A DNA stretch of 64,000 bases from Algoriphagus zhangzhouensis (GTDB taxonomy: Bacteria > Bacteroidota > Bacteroidia > Cytophagales > Cyclobacteriaceae), in assembly GCF_900148515.1 (NCBI RefSeq), contig NZ_FRXN01000002.1, positions 930,001-994,000 of the forward strand, read 5' to 3'. Under the pieces are notes generated by a model. It worked only from the letters and a program-made list of their open reading frames with translations. It was not told the DNA's origin and made no database searches. A program made the position numbers and the translations under genes. This document shows, one piece after another, positions 8,576-17,677 of the stretch; the first letter of the stretch is position 1; each line of letters begins with the position of its first letter.

Positions 8576-10122
8576 TCTGTAAAAAGTGTTTCTTCCATCC
8601 AAGGATGTTTGATGATACTGATTCCCCAAGGGAGCTGGTTCAAAAGAATGTCAATAGATGTCCTTGGAATGATCAACTGAAAACCTTTTTCAACTTTCCG
8701 AAGACTTCCTTCCCGATGAAAAAATCCTTTGGAAATGGATTTCCCTGATGAAGTTTTTAAAGCTTTCCACCTCTGCGCTAAAGTGTCCAAAAGGTTTTTC
8801 ATCTCCTCTTTTTCCAAATCTGTGGGTTCAAACTTTACCTCAATAACCTTTGAGCAAGGAATTCCACAGAGGATTTTGTTCAGAAGTAGATCGCTTTCCT
8901 CAAACTGATTGCTTTCATCTAGCAGACTTTGCAATAGCAAAGCGGCCCTGTTTTGGGCTCCATCAGAGGCAAATTCTTTTTCTTTGGTCAAATTCAAACC
9001 TTCGAAAAAGTATGGCAGAAAAGGAGCCGTCAACACCAATCCTGCATTGGAAATCGGGAAAGTTTCGTCTTGCTCCAATTGATCTTTGGATCGATATAGA
9101 TCTTTTTCTTTTGATTTAATAGACTCCTCAACCGAATGAGACTTTATAAGAACCGTTCTCGCTAGTTGAATAAATAGATCTGATTCAGATTTTTCCAAAA
9201 ACTGGATCTTCGGTTTCTGTGAAATTTTTGATCCCTCATAAATGGGAGTTTGAGACCATTCTAGCCATACTTTTTCAATAGCTTTTTGATCAATTTTTTT
9301 GGATTTGACCTCAGCCAAAAATGTTAAGATCAGGTCATTTAATTCACTAGAATTCGGTTTGCTTGGATTAGATAAAATCAAAGAATCCAACGTTTTTGAA
9401 AAAGAGTTGAGATGGCTTTTTTCAAGGAAAATAGCTTCTAAAACAGCCTTGATAAAGATTGAATCCAATTCTTTTGATGATGAAAAACTGGGAACCAAAG
9501 TGGTTTTGAAACTTTTGAAAAGGGATTCTATGAGCTCAACTTTTTGCGGATTAAACCAACTCAGGAAGTTGATCAGATCTTTATGAGAAATATGCTTAGA
9601 AAGTCTAGAAACAGCATTTTCACTGAGCTTTTTCTTTTCTATCCATGATTTGAAAGCCTGATTTTTTTCTTGAATTAACTTTCTGAAAATCGATTTTAAA
9701 GTGCTTTGAGAAGATTGATCTGACCACCATGGCTTTCTCCCAAATTCCAAGAGATAAATGAGAAGCTCAACTTCTTTATTCTGATCAAAATTGTCTTTTT
9801 GAATAAATTGAGGTCCTTCTTTTTTGATTTTCGATGTTGATAATTCAGGGTACCTACGAAGGATTAGGGTTTTCAACTCCTCCCGGAGTCGATTTCTCAA
9901 TAAATCAGGATCTAATTTCGAATTGATTCTGCCCAAATTAATTTCGAGTTTGTCTATCCGAATCGTCTGGTCCGGAATATCCACCTCTTCCAGAACCTCT
10001 TCGATAATAGGTTGAAGTTGAGTTTGGAATTTTTCTCCCCAATGAGCCAAATCAGTCCTTGCTTGAATCGCATCGCTGTAATTCAAGTCTAGAATCTGCC
10101 TATGAATCAAGAGCCGACTCAT
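8569..10122 (-). CDS. Contractile injection system tape-measure family protein (CIS_TMP)
   Basis: This 517-aa protein matches the family annotated as CIS tape measure. It opens with an amphipathic N-terminal region containing LQPIIEEVLEEVDIPDQTIR followed by IDKLEINLGRI, and closes with KGFQLIIPRTSIDILLNQLP before PWGISIIKHPWM. In between it is long, helical and charged, with Lys and Glu runs. Tape measures set the tube length during assembly and sit in the tube lumen. At 517 aa it is far shorter than Afp14 (about 2100 aa), so either the particle is shorter or this family has another role, such as a chaperone or cap function. The start overlaps the upstream stop by 4 bases. Confidence 0.75.
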   Translation of the reverse strand: MSRLLIHRQILDLNYSDAIQARTDLAHWGEKFQTQLQPIIEEVLEEVDIPDQTIRIDKLEINLGRINSKLDPDLLRNRLREELKTLILRRYPELSTSKIKKEGPQFIQKDNFDQNKEVELLIYLLEFGRKPWWSDQSSQSTLKSIFRKLIQEKNQAFKSWIEKKKLSENAVSRLSKHISHKDLINFLSWFNPQKVELIESLFKSFKTTLVPSFSSSKELDSIFIKAVLEAIFLEKSHLNSFSKTLDSLILSNPSKPNSSELNDLILTFLAEVKSKKIDQKAIEKVWLEWSQTPIYEGSKISQKPKIQFLEKSESDLFIQLARTVLIKSHSVEESIKSKEKDLYRSKDQLEQDETFPISNAGLVLTAPFLPYFFEGLNLTKEKEFASDGAQNRAALLLQSLLDESNQFEESDLLLNKILCGIPCSKVIEVKFEPTDLEKEEMKNLLDTLAQRWKALKTSSGKSISKGFFHREGSLRKVEKGFQLIIPRTSIDILLNQLPWGISIIKHPWMEETLFTEW

Positions 10123-13100
10123 TTTTTGGTAGAGATTATTTCAACCAAACTCGCCTTAGTGGAATTGCTACGATATTGAAGGTCATTTTCGTCAGCGATT
10201 ACCTTGAGGGTATCGTTTTTCAACAAGCTTAATTCCTCATTTGCTAGTGATATTTCCTGCTTGTCATCCTGAAGCAAAACAATCAAATCGTTCTTATCTG
10301 GAGTCGCTGTCGCATCTGTGATCAATCCTCTAGAAGAGGCAAGTTTAAACATATCAGTGGCATCTAAAGTCGCCACTGAAGTTGAAACACCTGTAACTGC
10401 TGGCTGGGAAACCCTGACGGAGGTCAAAATATGAGTGATTTGGGTTTCATCGCATATATCTCTCGTGTTTGATACAAAACCAACAGCGGCAAATTGGAGT
10501 GTTACCCCTGGATTTGGGAATTGAAGTGTAAACCTTCCATCTAGATCAGTGACCGTACCTATTTGTCCTCCTTCTATTGTGATCTGGACACCTGAAATTG
10601 GCTCTCCAGAGGCGTCTATAACTTGTCCTATCACTCCTGTGGAAGTACAAGTAGGCTCTGGCTGAGCACCGCAATTGGCCGCTTGATAATCTAGGATTGC
10701 CTGTCTCATTTCAGCTTGCGTCATTCCATCGACTAGAAGTTGTAGGCAGTTGAGTAGTTGCTCCAAAGCTTGTTGGCTCGACAAAATTCCATCTTCCATT
10801 TCTGCGAGTGTGAATCCGGAAGTTTCTCTTAGGCTATCCAATAGGGTTTGAGTTGGATTATTACTTGAATCCAAGTTTCTTCCACTTAATGCTTTTGTTA
10901 CATTGTCTATTCCCCAGCAATTCAGAATATCCTCAGTATAGCAAACGGTAGGGTTGGCTTCTTTGACCCAAATGGTCACTCTTCCGACATCTGATAATTC
11001 ACTGGCTTTATCCACTAATTTATAGTTGAATGAATCATCACCTGAGAATCCTTCTGGCGGTTCATAAAGGAAAGTTGAGCTAGAGCCTATTTGAGAAACT
11101 TTTCCTCCTTTTTCTGTGAATTCGGATAGCAATTCCACCACATATTCCCTCTCAATTGGCAAACGATCATTGATGACGACTGGAATTTCCACTGGAGTAT
11201 TTTCCATCGTCACGGCGTAATCTGGTCGGGCAAATGGAGGTAGAAGATTCCAATCATCTCCCTCACAAGAATCAATACATTGACAATCACAAGCAGCTCC
11301 TGGAAGACTAAAGTCCCCAATTACCCTTTGTGAACTTGTCATGTAGAGAAGGATAAATGTTCCTCCCTTGTATACTCCAGCCTCGTGATTGACTCCCGGG
11401 TTTTGTTGAATGTATTCTGTAAAGCGTTTCGAATTATGAAGCTTTTCTTTTCGATGAAGGTAACTTAGGAAAAGGCGCTGGATTTTAGTGAAATAGAATA
11501 AATCCAAAACCCGATAAACTATTGGGGAAGCTCTCGCTATCAAACCACTATAAATATTCTGAAGCGGTATTTCTTTGTCGTCTGTTAAATCTATATCGTC
11601 CAGTAGAGTCATTTCGATCAAGAAAATATCCAAAAGCCTTTGGAGAATTTTCTTATAGGATTCCTGAAAAATATCCCAGTCCAAATCTTCCAGGCATTCG
11701 GGTAATGATTCGTTCCAATCTTGAAATAATTTGAAAGCCTCCAATACTTCGCTTTCTTGTTCTTCGTCATAGATTGGATCGTCTGAATAATATTTTATAT
11801 TGATTTCCCTGAAATACTCAATGCCTTCGCTGATATCTCTGATCAATCCCAATAATAAAAAACGATGATGCATGTATTCTTCCTGAAGATCATTCCACCC
11901 ACAATTGCTATCTGTCAAAGTTCCTCCTGCATCTAAATGCAATGCTTCTAAATGAATAGGAAGGTTGAATTGATTAATCAGGTTTTGTATTGCTGTTTTT
12001 GCATCCTCGATATTATGTCCCAGATGTCCTTCGATCCTCAAAAATGGATAAGGATCCCAGTTGAAATTCAATGGGGATTCTAAAAAATCTGGATTCGCAA
12101 CTGGAGTATCCGGTTGATTGTCATAGGCTAAAACTTCTGGCCGATCACTGCTCCTGAGTTGTAAGGTTCCTGGTGCTTTCCAATTCTTTTCCAATGAAAA
12201 CCAGCTTCCGAAACTTCCTTTTCCATTGATATCGTAGTAATAAGGAATAGACCTGCTTCCCAAATCATCATATTTCTCAATGCTTGGAGTGATTTTAATA
12301 GGAAAGTCTTCTGGACTTGGCTCTCTGAGTATTCCCAATTCCAAATTCTCAATCATCAATACCAATCGGCGATATTGCTGATTCAATTTTTCCTGAAGCA
12401 GCTTCTGCCCATTGAAAATTGGAGGCTGAACCAAGCCGTGACGGTATTTGTAAAATTCCTCTGCGGTTTCACTAGCCGGTATAGCTCTCCCAAGCATCAA
12501 GTGTAAAGGGAATAAAGAGGGGTCTGTCGGACAGGAATACCATAATGATAGTCCTGTTTCCAAAAACTCATCCCAAGCCAGATTCAATTCTTTGAAGAAA
12601 TCATAGAGATATTGGATTCCCAAGACTGTTACGGGAGCATCTGTCAAGCTTTGATTGATTTGGTCGATTTTATTGATGACAGGGGCTGAATCGAATGGAT
12701 TTGAAAAGCCAAAACTCTTGGCTAAAAGTGGTTCAAAGACTTTGTATCCTTGCGCTAGATTATCCCAATATTCCGTCGTCACTGTCTCCGTAATTGTATT
12801 TTGATAATGGCTGATAAATGGGCCAATTAGAGTTGATTCAGGAGTTGAAGGACTGAAAAGTGGCTTTTTGAAATGGTAATTTTTTAAATCAGGATCCGCT
12901 GAAAATTCTCCTGAAACATTGGAGGAGCGAGTCAAAATAATATCCAAATCGGCTTTGGAAACAACCAGTCTTCGAAGGGTTAAAAGTCGATCTTGTCCTT
13001 TGTCATCACAGGCATTTCCCAGACAGGATTTGAGGTCTTTGTCAAAGATTTCAAGGTAGAGGAGGACAAATTTATTGTTGAGGAAGGTGGCAGGATTATT

Positions 13101-13472
13101 CAGTTTTTTGACATCTGTCTCATCTTCTGGCTCCTCAGATAGTAGCTCCCAAAGCGTTACATCTTGCTCTGGGAAACCAAATGGCTTATAACTGACGCCT
13201 TCTGGCAGCGTGTAAGGTCGATAGTGAGTGGCATCAAACCTTTTTCCGTTTTGAATCAAGAAGCCCTCGGAGGTAATCCCTAAACCTTTTGAAATGCTGA
13301 GTCCATTTGGAAAGGGTTGGATTTGAAGCCCGCACACAATTCCCATTCCAATCAACTTGGATCGGGTGAGCCTATTTTGCTGATCAAGGTACGCGCTGAG
13401 CTGGTTAAGCTGATCGCTGGTCAGGACCTGACTACCTTCAAAAATTGGATAAGTGGAAATGATCTGGCTCAT
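10119..13472 (-). CDS. Large eCIS baseplate-attached/fibre-like protein with carboxypeptidase-regulatory-like domain
   Basis: This 1117-aa protein follows the second baseplate gene, where Afp13-type fibres sit. The N-terminus (SDQLNQLSAYLDQQNRLTRS, then KLIGMGIVCGLQI) looks like a particle-attachment domain. Residues about 740-830 resemble a cadherin/Ig-like domain (RPDYAVTMENTPVEIPVVIN, then GDDSFNYKLV). A Cys-rich CDCQCIDSC patch precedes it. Residues about 940-1015 form a carboxypeptidase-D-regulatory-like beta sandwich (GQVIDASGEPISGVQITIEG, then GTVTDLDGRFTL). The last 35 residues (LKVIADENDLQYRSNSTKAS) resemble a SAP/HeH helical motif. It has no signal peptide. The likely role is a surface fibre or target-recognition part. 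It could instead be part of the baseplate cage described for AlgoCIS. Confidence 0.65.
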   Translation of the reverse strand: MSQIISTYPIFEGSQVLTSDQLNQLSAYLDQQNRLTRSKLIGMGIVCGLQIQPFPNGLSISKGLGITSEGFLIQNGKRFDATHYRPYTLPEGVSYKPFGFPEQDVTLWELLSEEPEDETDVKKLNNPATFLNNKFVLLYLEIFDKDLKSCLGNACDDKGQDRLLTLRRLVVSKADLDIILTRSSNVSGEFSADPDLKNYHFKKPLFSPSTPESTLIGPFISHYQNTITETVTTEYWDNLAQGYKVFEPLLAKSFGFSNPFDSAPVINKIDQINQSLTDAPVTVLGIQYLYDFFKELNLAWDEFLETGLSLWYSCPTDPSLFPLHLMLGRAIPASETAEEFYKYRHGLVQPPIFNGQKLLQEKLNQQYRRLVLMIENLELGILREPSPEDFPIKITPSIEKYDDLGSRSIPYYYDINGKGSFGSWFSLEKNWKAPGTLQLRSSDRPEVLAYDNQPDTPVANPDFLESPLNFNWDPYPFLRIEGHLGHNIEDAKTAIQNLINQFNLPIHLEALHLDAGGTLTDSNCGWNDLQEEYMHHRFLLLGLIRDISEGIEYFREINIKYYSDDPIYDEEQESEVLEAFKLFQDWNESLPECLEDLDWDIFQESYKKILQRLLDIFLIEMTLLDDIDLTDDKEIPLQNIYSGLIARASPIVYRVLDLFYFTKIQRLFLSYLHRKEKLHNSKRFTEYIQQNPGVNHEAGVYKGGTFILLYMTSSQRVIGDFSLPGAACDCQCIDSCEGDDWNLLPPFARPDYAVTMENTPVEIPVVINDRLPIEREYVVELLSEFTEKGGKVSQIGSSSTFLYEPPEGFSGDDSFNYKLVDKASELSDVGRVTIWVKEANPTVCYTEDILNCWGIDNVTKALSGRNLDSSNNPTQTLLDSLRETSGFTLAEMEDGILSSQQALEQLLNCLQLLVDGMTQAEMRQAILDYQAANCGAQPEPTCTSTGVIGQVIDASGEPISGVQITIEGGQIGTVTDLDGRFTLQFPNPGVTLQFAAVGFVSNTRDICDETQITHILTSVRVSQPAVTGVSTSVATLDATDMFKLASSRGLITDATATPDKNDLIVLLQDDKQEISLANEELSLLKNDTLKVIADENDLQYRSNSTKASLVEIISTKK

Positions 13473-13483
13473 AATAATATTGT

Positions 13484-16400
13484 TTAAAATTCTCCCAGTG
13501 ATGAAAAATTGAGGATAATGGCATCGGCAAGGCTGTCACTTTCGGCACAGTCATGAAGACTTCCTGAAGGATAGACATTGCGGACTTTTTCCAGTTCCTC
13601 TATCACTTGGGATAGTGCAGTGGAAAGATTTTTGGGATGTATTGTGGGCTTCAAAGACTCAAGCTGCCAAATTTTCCAGGCCCGCTCCAGTCCATCCATA
13701 TGCTCTGGGCTGATCCAGCAAATCGTCAAAAAGACATGGGATGGAGCCTCAGTTTTAAATTTATTTTCTAAGAATCTTCGGAAATCCCGATTGGTAAATC
13801 GCCCTGGCCAAAATGGTAAAATCACATGGGCTATGCAGGTATATGGATCGTCCAAAGTGCAATGGCATTCCTCCTGGAAATGTGAATCCAAAAGCCTGTC
13901 TTCAATGGTTTCAGTAACCATCACTCCTCCTTCATCCAGGAATTTATACTTGCCTTTTAGCTTAGGGCGGAGTAAAATATGTTCAAATAGATGTGTGCCT
14001 TCATGGCTGAAAAACTGGTTGGAAATGAATGCTTGAAGGGCCAAAATTGCCAACTGCTCTTCACCTCCCGCAACCAAGAATGTATCTCCATCAATTGAAA
14101 GAACATCAAAAGTCTTCATTACTAATAATTGTCCTTCCATCAAATCAGTTCGTAGCTCTTCTTTGGTAATCAGTTCTGTTTTACCGTCAACCAAAGCGAT
14201 ATCGAAAAGGCCATAATTAACGAGGTAATCTCCTTCATCAAGGGCAAGGCTGATGGTGATTTCTTCCAATGAAGAAAATAAATCCAAATGATCGCCATCA
14301 ATCACCAGTTTGTGGGAGGCAAGATCAAGGCTTTCAATTTCAAAGCTTCTTGAAAAGACAACTTGATCTCCTGGATTTGGGATGAGATCAGCCTTTAGTC
14401 GAATTTTGGATCCAAAAGATTCTGAAGTATCCAAAACCATGGAGGCAGGAGGAAATCCTTCTTGAATTAGCCATAAATCTCCCCATGTGCCATCGAGAAG
14501 TTGGGCTGCCAGATCAGCATTGAAATCAGACTCAACTGTCTGGGCTAACACTCCGCCCCGAACTGGGTCGATTATGGATATTTTGTATGGAACGTCATCA
14601 TCTGTAGGAAGTTGATAACCTGAGGCTTTGGCCGCCGCCGCTACAATCCTCCAAATATGGTCTTGGATATGCGCTTCTGCGAGGTTTTCCAGTTCGGTTT
14701 CATCCACCGCATCAGGCACTTCTTGCTCTATTTTTCCACTCAAAATTGCATTACCAGTTCCAAATGGGGCATCAAAGATTTCGAATTCCACCTCATATTT
14801 TGGTGGAGCAGGAGCCATGGATGTTGTGATGGTATATTCATACCAATGTTGAAGACCAAGGCTCAAATTTTTCCGATTAGCTCGAGGGTTTTCTAAAAAT
14901 TCATCCTTGAATAGTGTAATCAATTCCTCAATAGCCAATGCCGCATCTGATTCTAAAGCAAAATCTTTTTTGATGCTTTCGCCGATGATTTCCTCCTCAA
15001 AAACCAACTCAGCCAAAAAGCTTCCTGGCTCTCCAGAAATACTCCAATGAGAATCTTCAGAGGCAATCAGCAGGATTTTTTCTAAAGCCAATGCGGCATC
15101 TTCCTTGGATTCAAATTCCTCGAAGATTTCAAAAACTGGTTGATCAACAAGGTCATTGACCGAAATGGTCCAGATTCCAGAGTTTACTGTGAAAATAAAG
15201 TGAGGTCTAAAAATCAACCAATCGGCTTTTTTGGCTTTGATTCCATAAAGTCCGCCGATTCTATTTTCTAGTCCTGAATGATTTTCACGATGGTAAAAGC
15301 CATCTTTCAAACCATAATTATAGCCTAAGCCTCTTCCGGCGCTGGTCTGTGGATACTTGTTCAAAAACTCCAGTTTATCCTCAATTAATTGCTCTTTTCC
15401 CGCGATACCATTGAGTCGGATAGAAAGGAGAGAATAGTCTGTCAGAGACTCAGCAAACCTTCCCAAGAGGTGATTCAAAAATTGATTTCTGCGATCCAAA
15501 TAGGCTACATGGGACTCAGTCATGTCCGCGAGCAATGTCTTTAGTCCGGCAAGATCTTTCCATAAATCTTCGCAATCAGGAACGATAGTTTCTAGAGACT
15601 GTGAAAAATAGGTATTTGAAATCAGCGGGTTACCAAATGGGTCTTTGTTAGCAGAAATGGAAAAAAGGTCTTTGACATGAGCCAATTGAGCCAGATAATT
15701 TGCCAAAAACTGCTCAAAAACAATCAGATAGGCTTTCAGTTGCTTGACCTGAAATGTTTGAGGTCTTCCTTGGCTTTTTGGTAGCATTCCCTCTTCTCCT
15801 ATGCCATACACCAAAGGGAAATCATTTTGGATCGAATAATAATCACCTGAGTCAGTGAATTCTCCCAAAATCAACTCAAAATCCAGATTTGGATAGTGGA
15901 TTTTTTGAGGCCTTTTGTCATCCTCAATCTCCTTCAGCAGGTCTTCCACCAATTCACGGTCTGCTTTAAAAGGAAGTCCCTCCTTGTAGTACATGAGTTT
16001 GCTTAGCTCGGTATTCAGGCGAGGTACATAGTTCTCTTCCATTGCCAGATCGAGACACCATCGAACGCTTTTCGAAGGAATTTTTCCTTCAGGATCATCT
16101 TGAGGCATGTTTGCTATCTGGATGCTTTTTACAGCTTTAACCCCATCGATATCCATGATGATATGGATCAAGTCGGAGACATGAATGCTGGATTTGCGAT
16201 CTGCCAACTTCAATTCTTCCTCATCGATGAATCCATGTTTTAAAAGAGGCCCTTCAAAGATTTCTTCTGTAGGATTGCATTGTTCTTCCTCCCAATTTCC
16301 AAAATAAATACTGTCATCATCTCGGATCAAAGGACTTGAAAAATTGGGACTGAGGCTTATTTCGGCCAGTTTTGGGTTTTTTGGAGCAGTTTTAATCTCC

Positions 16401-17674
16401 AAAATCTCGTAGGTGCCCACATTGTTGCCTGATCCTAGGATACTTACCTGAGTACTTGCTTTTGGATAATTATCTTCCTCCAATTCCAACCAAAGTTTGG
16501 CCGGGTTCTGCTGGATTTTAGTGATTGGCAAAGAGTCAGCTTTACAACCGTGAAGTCTTTCTTCTAGGGTGTAGAAATTGACCTGCGGTGATAGAAAGTC
16601 CGCAATAGCCGAAAATATCAAAGCCTCTGTCAGCTCTACATCTGCCTCCTGCTCCAATTCTATATCCGAGCAGACCAAAATCTCCTCCACTCGTAATGCG
16701 TGATATTCCACGAAATCCTCACACAAATTGCGGTTTGCCATCAATGTAGCTTTGACCTGCAGCAGGATTTCTTTGATTTTCTCGATTTTGAGAAGATAGA
16801 AACTCATGACTCCGTCTTCATCTTGGAATACAAAGTCATTGACTAGATTAGTTACTGCTACCAAATCCTCGATTTCTTCCAATCCAGATGGAGTCAATTC
16901 AGTGCCTTCCAGCTCAATATAATTGGTTTGGGAAAGAGAGAAATCCATTTCAAAGCCACTGGGAAGGTTTTGAAATTGAATGGAAATACTTTGAATTGCT
17001 TTTCGAATTTCAGTTCGATTTTCCCAGTCTATTTTTGCATCCCAGCGAGGAAATTCCACTTGAATATCAATGACAACACCACTCAGGCTGATGTGCTCAT
17101 CAATGCTGATTTCCATACTCAGCTTGTTTTCATTGAGATCGCCTAGGCCTTCTGTGGTATCAAACTCAAGTAGCACATCGTAGAGAATTCCCATTTGCAG
17201 GGCTTCCTCTGTTGCTGGAAATGGCTTATAGGCAAGACTTTTCTCTTTTCGATCTGGGTAAACTGGGATTTCATTGGATTCTCTCAATTCTATCCAGGCA
17301 TTTTTTACTCCTGCAAAAGGAGCAGGTTCATCTTCCTCTCCGACTACTTCCACATCCATGAGAAGTTTGCGATAATCATTCAACGTGAGCGGTTTGGAAG
17401 GTAGAATTTCTGAAGCTTTGAAAAACTGTCCTGCCAATGAACCATCTGGATCAGCCAATAAATCTTGAATCGGTTTATTGGTTCGGAAGCTTAGATCTGT
17501 AATGGCATAGCAAAGAACCTCCAGAATTGTCACCCCTGGGTCATGGGTATTGTAATCCGTCCAAACCTGGCCAGATAGCTTTTGGATATAGGCCAAAGCT
17601 TCCGTTCTCAGAAGTTCAAAGTCTGAGGCCGGACTGGCAGGAGCTGCTTGCGATATGGTGATTGGTTTGGTCAT
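13484..17674 (-). CDS. eCIS baseplate protein, Afp12-like (1396 aa)
   Basis: This is the largest gene of the operon. The N-terminus (LRTEALAYIQKLSGQVWTDY, then NTHDPGVTILEVLCYAITDL) is the baseplate J/gp6-type opening typical of Afp12-like proteins, which form part of the wedge ring around the spike. Near the C-terminus is FFSHEGTHLFEHILLRPKLK, a motif I associate with this family. The middle several hundred residues are acidic, strand-rich insertions, much longer than in compact phage J proteins. Such extensions fit the cage reported for AlgoCIS. Many small duplicated units (for example DAALALEKILLIASEDSHW and DAALAIEELITLF) suggest internal repeats at about 860 and 920. It lies 11 bp before the next gene and 3 bp after the previous one. 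Confidence 0.85.
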   Translation of the reverse strand: MTKPITISQAAPASPASDFELLRTEALAYIQKLSGQVWTDYNTHDPGVTILEVLCYAITDLSFRTNKPIQDLLADPDGSLAGQFFKASEILPSKPLTLNDYRKLLMDVEVVGEEDEPAPFAGVKNAWIELRESNEIPVYPDRKEKSLAYKPFPATEEALQMGILYDVLLEFDTTEGLGDLNENKLSMEISIDEHISLSGVVIDIQVEFPRWDAKIDWENRTEIRKAIQSISIQFQNLPSGFEMDFSLSQTNYIELEGTELTPSGLEEIEDLVAVTNLVNDFVFQDEDGVMSFYLLKIEKIKEILLQVKATLMANRNLCEDFVEYHALRVEEILVCSDIELEQEADVELTEALIFSAIADFLSPQVNFYTLEERLHGCKADSLPITKIQQNPAKLWLELEEDNYPKASTQVSILGSGNNVGTYEILEIKTAPKNPKLAEISLSPNFSSPLIRDDDSIYFGNWEEEQCNPTEEIFEGPLLKHGFIDEEELKLADRKSSIHVSDLIHIIMDIDGVKAVKSIQIANMPQDDPEGKIPSKSVRWCLDLAMEENYVPRLNTELSKLMYYKEGLPFKADRELVEDLLKEIEDDKRPQKIHYPNLDFELILGEFTDSGDYYSIQNDFPLVYGIGEEGMLPKSQGRPQTFQVKQLKAYLIVFEQFLANYLAQLAHVKDLFSISANKDPFGNPLISNTYFSQSLETIVPDCEDLWKDLAGLKTLLADMTESHVAYLDRRNQFLNHLLGRFAESLTDYSLLSIRLNGIAGKEQLIEDKLEFLNKYPQTSAGRGLGYNYGLKDGFYHRENHSGLENRIGGLYGIKAKKADWLIFRPHFIFTVNSGIWTISVNDLVDQPVFEIFEEFESKEDAALALEKILLIASEDSHWSISGEPGSFLAELVFEEEIIGESIKKDFALESDAALAIEELITLFKDEFLENPRANRKNLSLGLQHWYEYTITTSMAPAPPKYEVEFEIFDAPFGTGNAILSGKIEQEVPDAVDETELENLAEAHIQDHIWRIVAAAAKASGYQLPTDDDVPYKISIIDPVRGGVLAQTVESDFNADLAAQLLDGTWGDLWLIQEGFPPASMVLDTSESFGSKIRLKADLIPNPGDQVVFSRSFEIESLDLASHKLVIDGDHLDLFSSLEEITISLALDEGDYLVNYGLFDIALVDGKTELITKEELRTDLMEGQLLVMKTFDVLSIDGDTFLVAGGEEQLAILALQAFISNQFFSHEGTHLFEHILLRPKLKGKYKFLDEGGVMVTETIEDRLLDSHFQEECHCTLDDPYTCIAHVILPFWPGRFTNRDFRRFLENKFKTEAPSHVFLTICWISPEHMDGLERAWKIWQLESLKPTIHPKNLSTALSQVIEELEKVRNVYPSGSLHDCAESDSLADAIILNFSSLGEF

Positions 17675-17677
17675 AAA

